A program made the translations under genes and the position numbers. Under the pieces are notes generated by a model, which ran no database searches, was not told where the DNA came from, and saw only the letters and a program-made list of their open reading frames with translations. 7,797 nt of DNA. It comes from Campylobacterales bacterium. Lineage in GTDB: Bacteria > Campylobacterota > Campylobacteria > Campylobacterales > Hydrogenimonadaceae. This document shows, piece by piece, positions 6,826 to 7,797 of this stretch (positions are counted from its first letter, which is position 1; every line of letters begins with the position of its first letter). The DNA is taken from the NCBI GenBank assembly GCA_026986055.1, contig JALSPH010000228.1, forward strand, positions 1-7,797, given 5' to 3'.

Positions 6826-7797
6826 GGACTCCTCCAAGTCCCTTTTTTGCAGCGAGTCGATCAACTTTTTGTACATCTTCTTATCTATCTTGACGGCCCT
6901 TCCTTCAAATATGTTCGCATATAGATTCTCCGCCATCTGCGCAGCCTCTTTCGACTCCGATACGTAGGGAAGAAGCTGCTGCAACATTCCAAGTTCGCTG
7001 CCGACATTCAGCGTCGGCTCTCTTTTTTTCCTCTTTCCATAAAGTTTAAGCAGAAGGTACATTGTAGCCATACCCAAAGCAAAAGATATAGCCAAATATA
7101 TATAATCCAACTCACTCTCCCCTTTCATACCGCTCTTTTCCTTAGCCACGAACTCTTTTGCAGGAGCCAAACTCCCCTTGACTTCGACAAAAATAGGCTC
7201 ACTGGAGACCGTTTTGACACTTTTTTCATCTGGATCGAAATATTTGAAACTAAATGGAGGGATCGTGTAGGATCGCTCCGCAATAAGTACAAATTTCCTC
7301 CCCCAACTTCCGCTGTAGATGCCATGGGCATATCGCTGCAAAACCTTAGGCTCCTGAGCATAGACGGTAACGCCATCTATTTTGAAAAGAGGCAGATCGA
7401 AATCTTCTATATTGCCTCTTGCCTCCACCTTCAGAGTCAGAGTGACCGGTTTTCCCGCTTCTACCTCCTTGTCCGATACGGAGACGTCAAGAGTAAATTT
7501 ACCTACAAGATTCACCCCTTTTGGAAGAGGTTTTACATGCAGAGTCACAGGCCTGGAAACAAGAGTGGTCCACTGCGGCCTTCTTACTATAAAACCGAAA
7601 GCGTCTCTCATCTTTTTGGCGGTCGCAACCTTTACCTCCGCAGGCCCGATTTTCAGATCTTCCGCTTTTTGTGGAAAGAATAGGTACTCTATCTCATGCA
7701 CCAGATACTCCCCTTTTGCATATCTTTTAGGCTTTCCCACCCTTTTTACCCAAAAATTCTCATATTTCATAGGCACGAAATCGACACTCATTACCGG
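6820..7797 (-). CDS. BatD-family membrane protein, C-terminal part (runs off the window)
   Basis: At least 325 residues, open through the window's right edge, so the N-terminus and signal peptide are missing; the Met at 7789-7791 is internal (the frame continues Pro-Val before it), and numbers here count from it. Hallmarks of the BatD ('oxygen tolerance') family: VKPLPKG (87-92), VGKFTLDVSVSDKEVEAGKPVTL as a beta-sandwich repeat start, a GNI turn (126-128), and PFSFKYFDP (179-187) before one membrane helix at about 230-251. A basic stop-transfer (KRKKR) follows, then a cytoplasmic helical tail of about 70 residues. Most of the chain would be periplasmic. In Bacteroides and Leptospira, Bat proteins are encoded with MoxR ATPase and von Willebrand-type BatA/B partners and are tied to stress tolerance; none of these is visible here, though they may lie upstream to the right. 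The molecular function of BatD is not established. Confidence 0.8.
   Translation of the reverse strand, partial: PVMSVDFVPMKYENFWVKRVGKPKRYAKGEYLVHEIEYLFFPQKAEDLKIGPAEVKVATAKKMRDAFGFIVRRPQWTTLVSRPVTLHVKPLPKGVNLVGKFTLDVSVSDKEVEAGKPVTLTLKVEARGNIEDFDLPLFKIDGVTVYAQEPKVLQRYAHGIYSGSWGRKFVLIAERSYTIPPFSFKYFDPDEKSVKTVSSEPIFVEVKGSLAPAKEFVAKEKSGMKGESELDYIYLAISFALGMATMYLLLKLYGKRKKREPTLNVGSELGMLQQLLPYVSESKEAAQMAENLYANIFEGRAVKIDKKMYKKLIDSLQKRDLEESL

Overview
The window looks like chromosomal DNA of a Campylobacterota (epsilonproteobacterial) species, probably a free-living one. The grounds are the families and their order. An Allochromatium-type ferredoxin overlaps a Ppx/GppA phosphatase gene, as I recall for H. 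pylori HP0277/HP0278 and C. jejuni Cj0354c/Cj0353c. A bamA gene divergent from a short tyrA matches C. jejuni Cj0129c/Cj0130. Leaders are AT-rich, with TATAAT-like -10 boxes and no clear -35. Synteny statements are from memory, not from a search.

Left part (1-3277, all +): eight codons that fit the tail of an HP1043/CosR-type response regulator; a GC-rich terminator-like hairpin; a full membrane histidine kinase; a short leader with a duplicated 11-mer; a 2[4Fe-4S] ferredoxin; and a Ppx/GppA phosphatase whose start overlaps the ferredoxin stop. The regulator and kinase would form a two-component pair, although the related regulators in Helicobacter and Campylobacter are regarded as orphans. 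Ferredoxin and phosphatase form a coupled unit.

Middle (3299-5515, -): bamA, the outer membrane protein assembly factor, converging on the phosphatase gene with only 21 bp between stops.

Intergenic 5516-5997 (482 bp): the non-coding highlight. Besides candidate promoters for bamA (-) and tyrA (+), it holds a perfect 13-bp inverted repeat (5619-5669), a direct repeat pair 32 bp apart, and a 164-bp imperfect palindrome (5732-5895) that can fold from end to end as one rod with 17-bp terminal arms. It is either a structured RNA gene or leader, or a MITE-like interspersed repeat.

Right part: tyrA (5998-6825, +), prephenate/arogenate dehydrogenase for tyrosine synthesis. It overlaps by 6 bp, tail to tail, the end of a BatD-family membrane protein gene (6820-7797, -) whose N-terminus lies outside the window.
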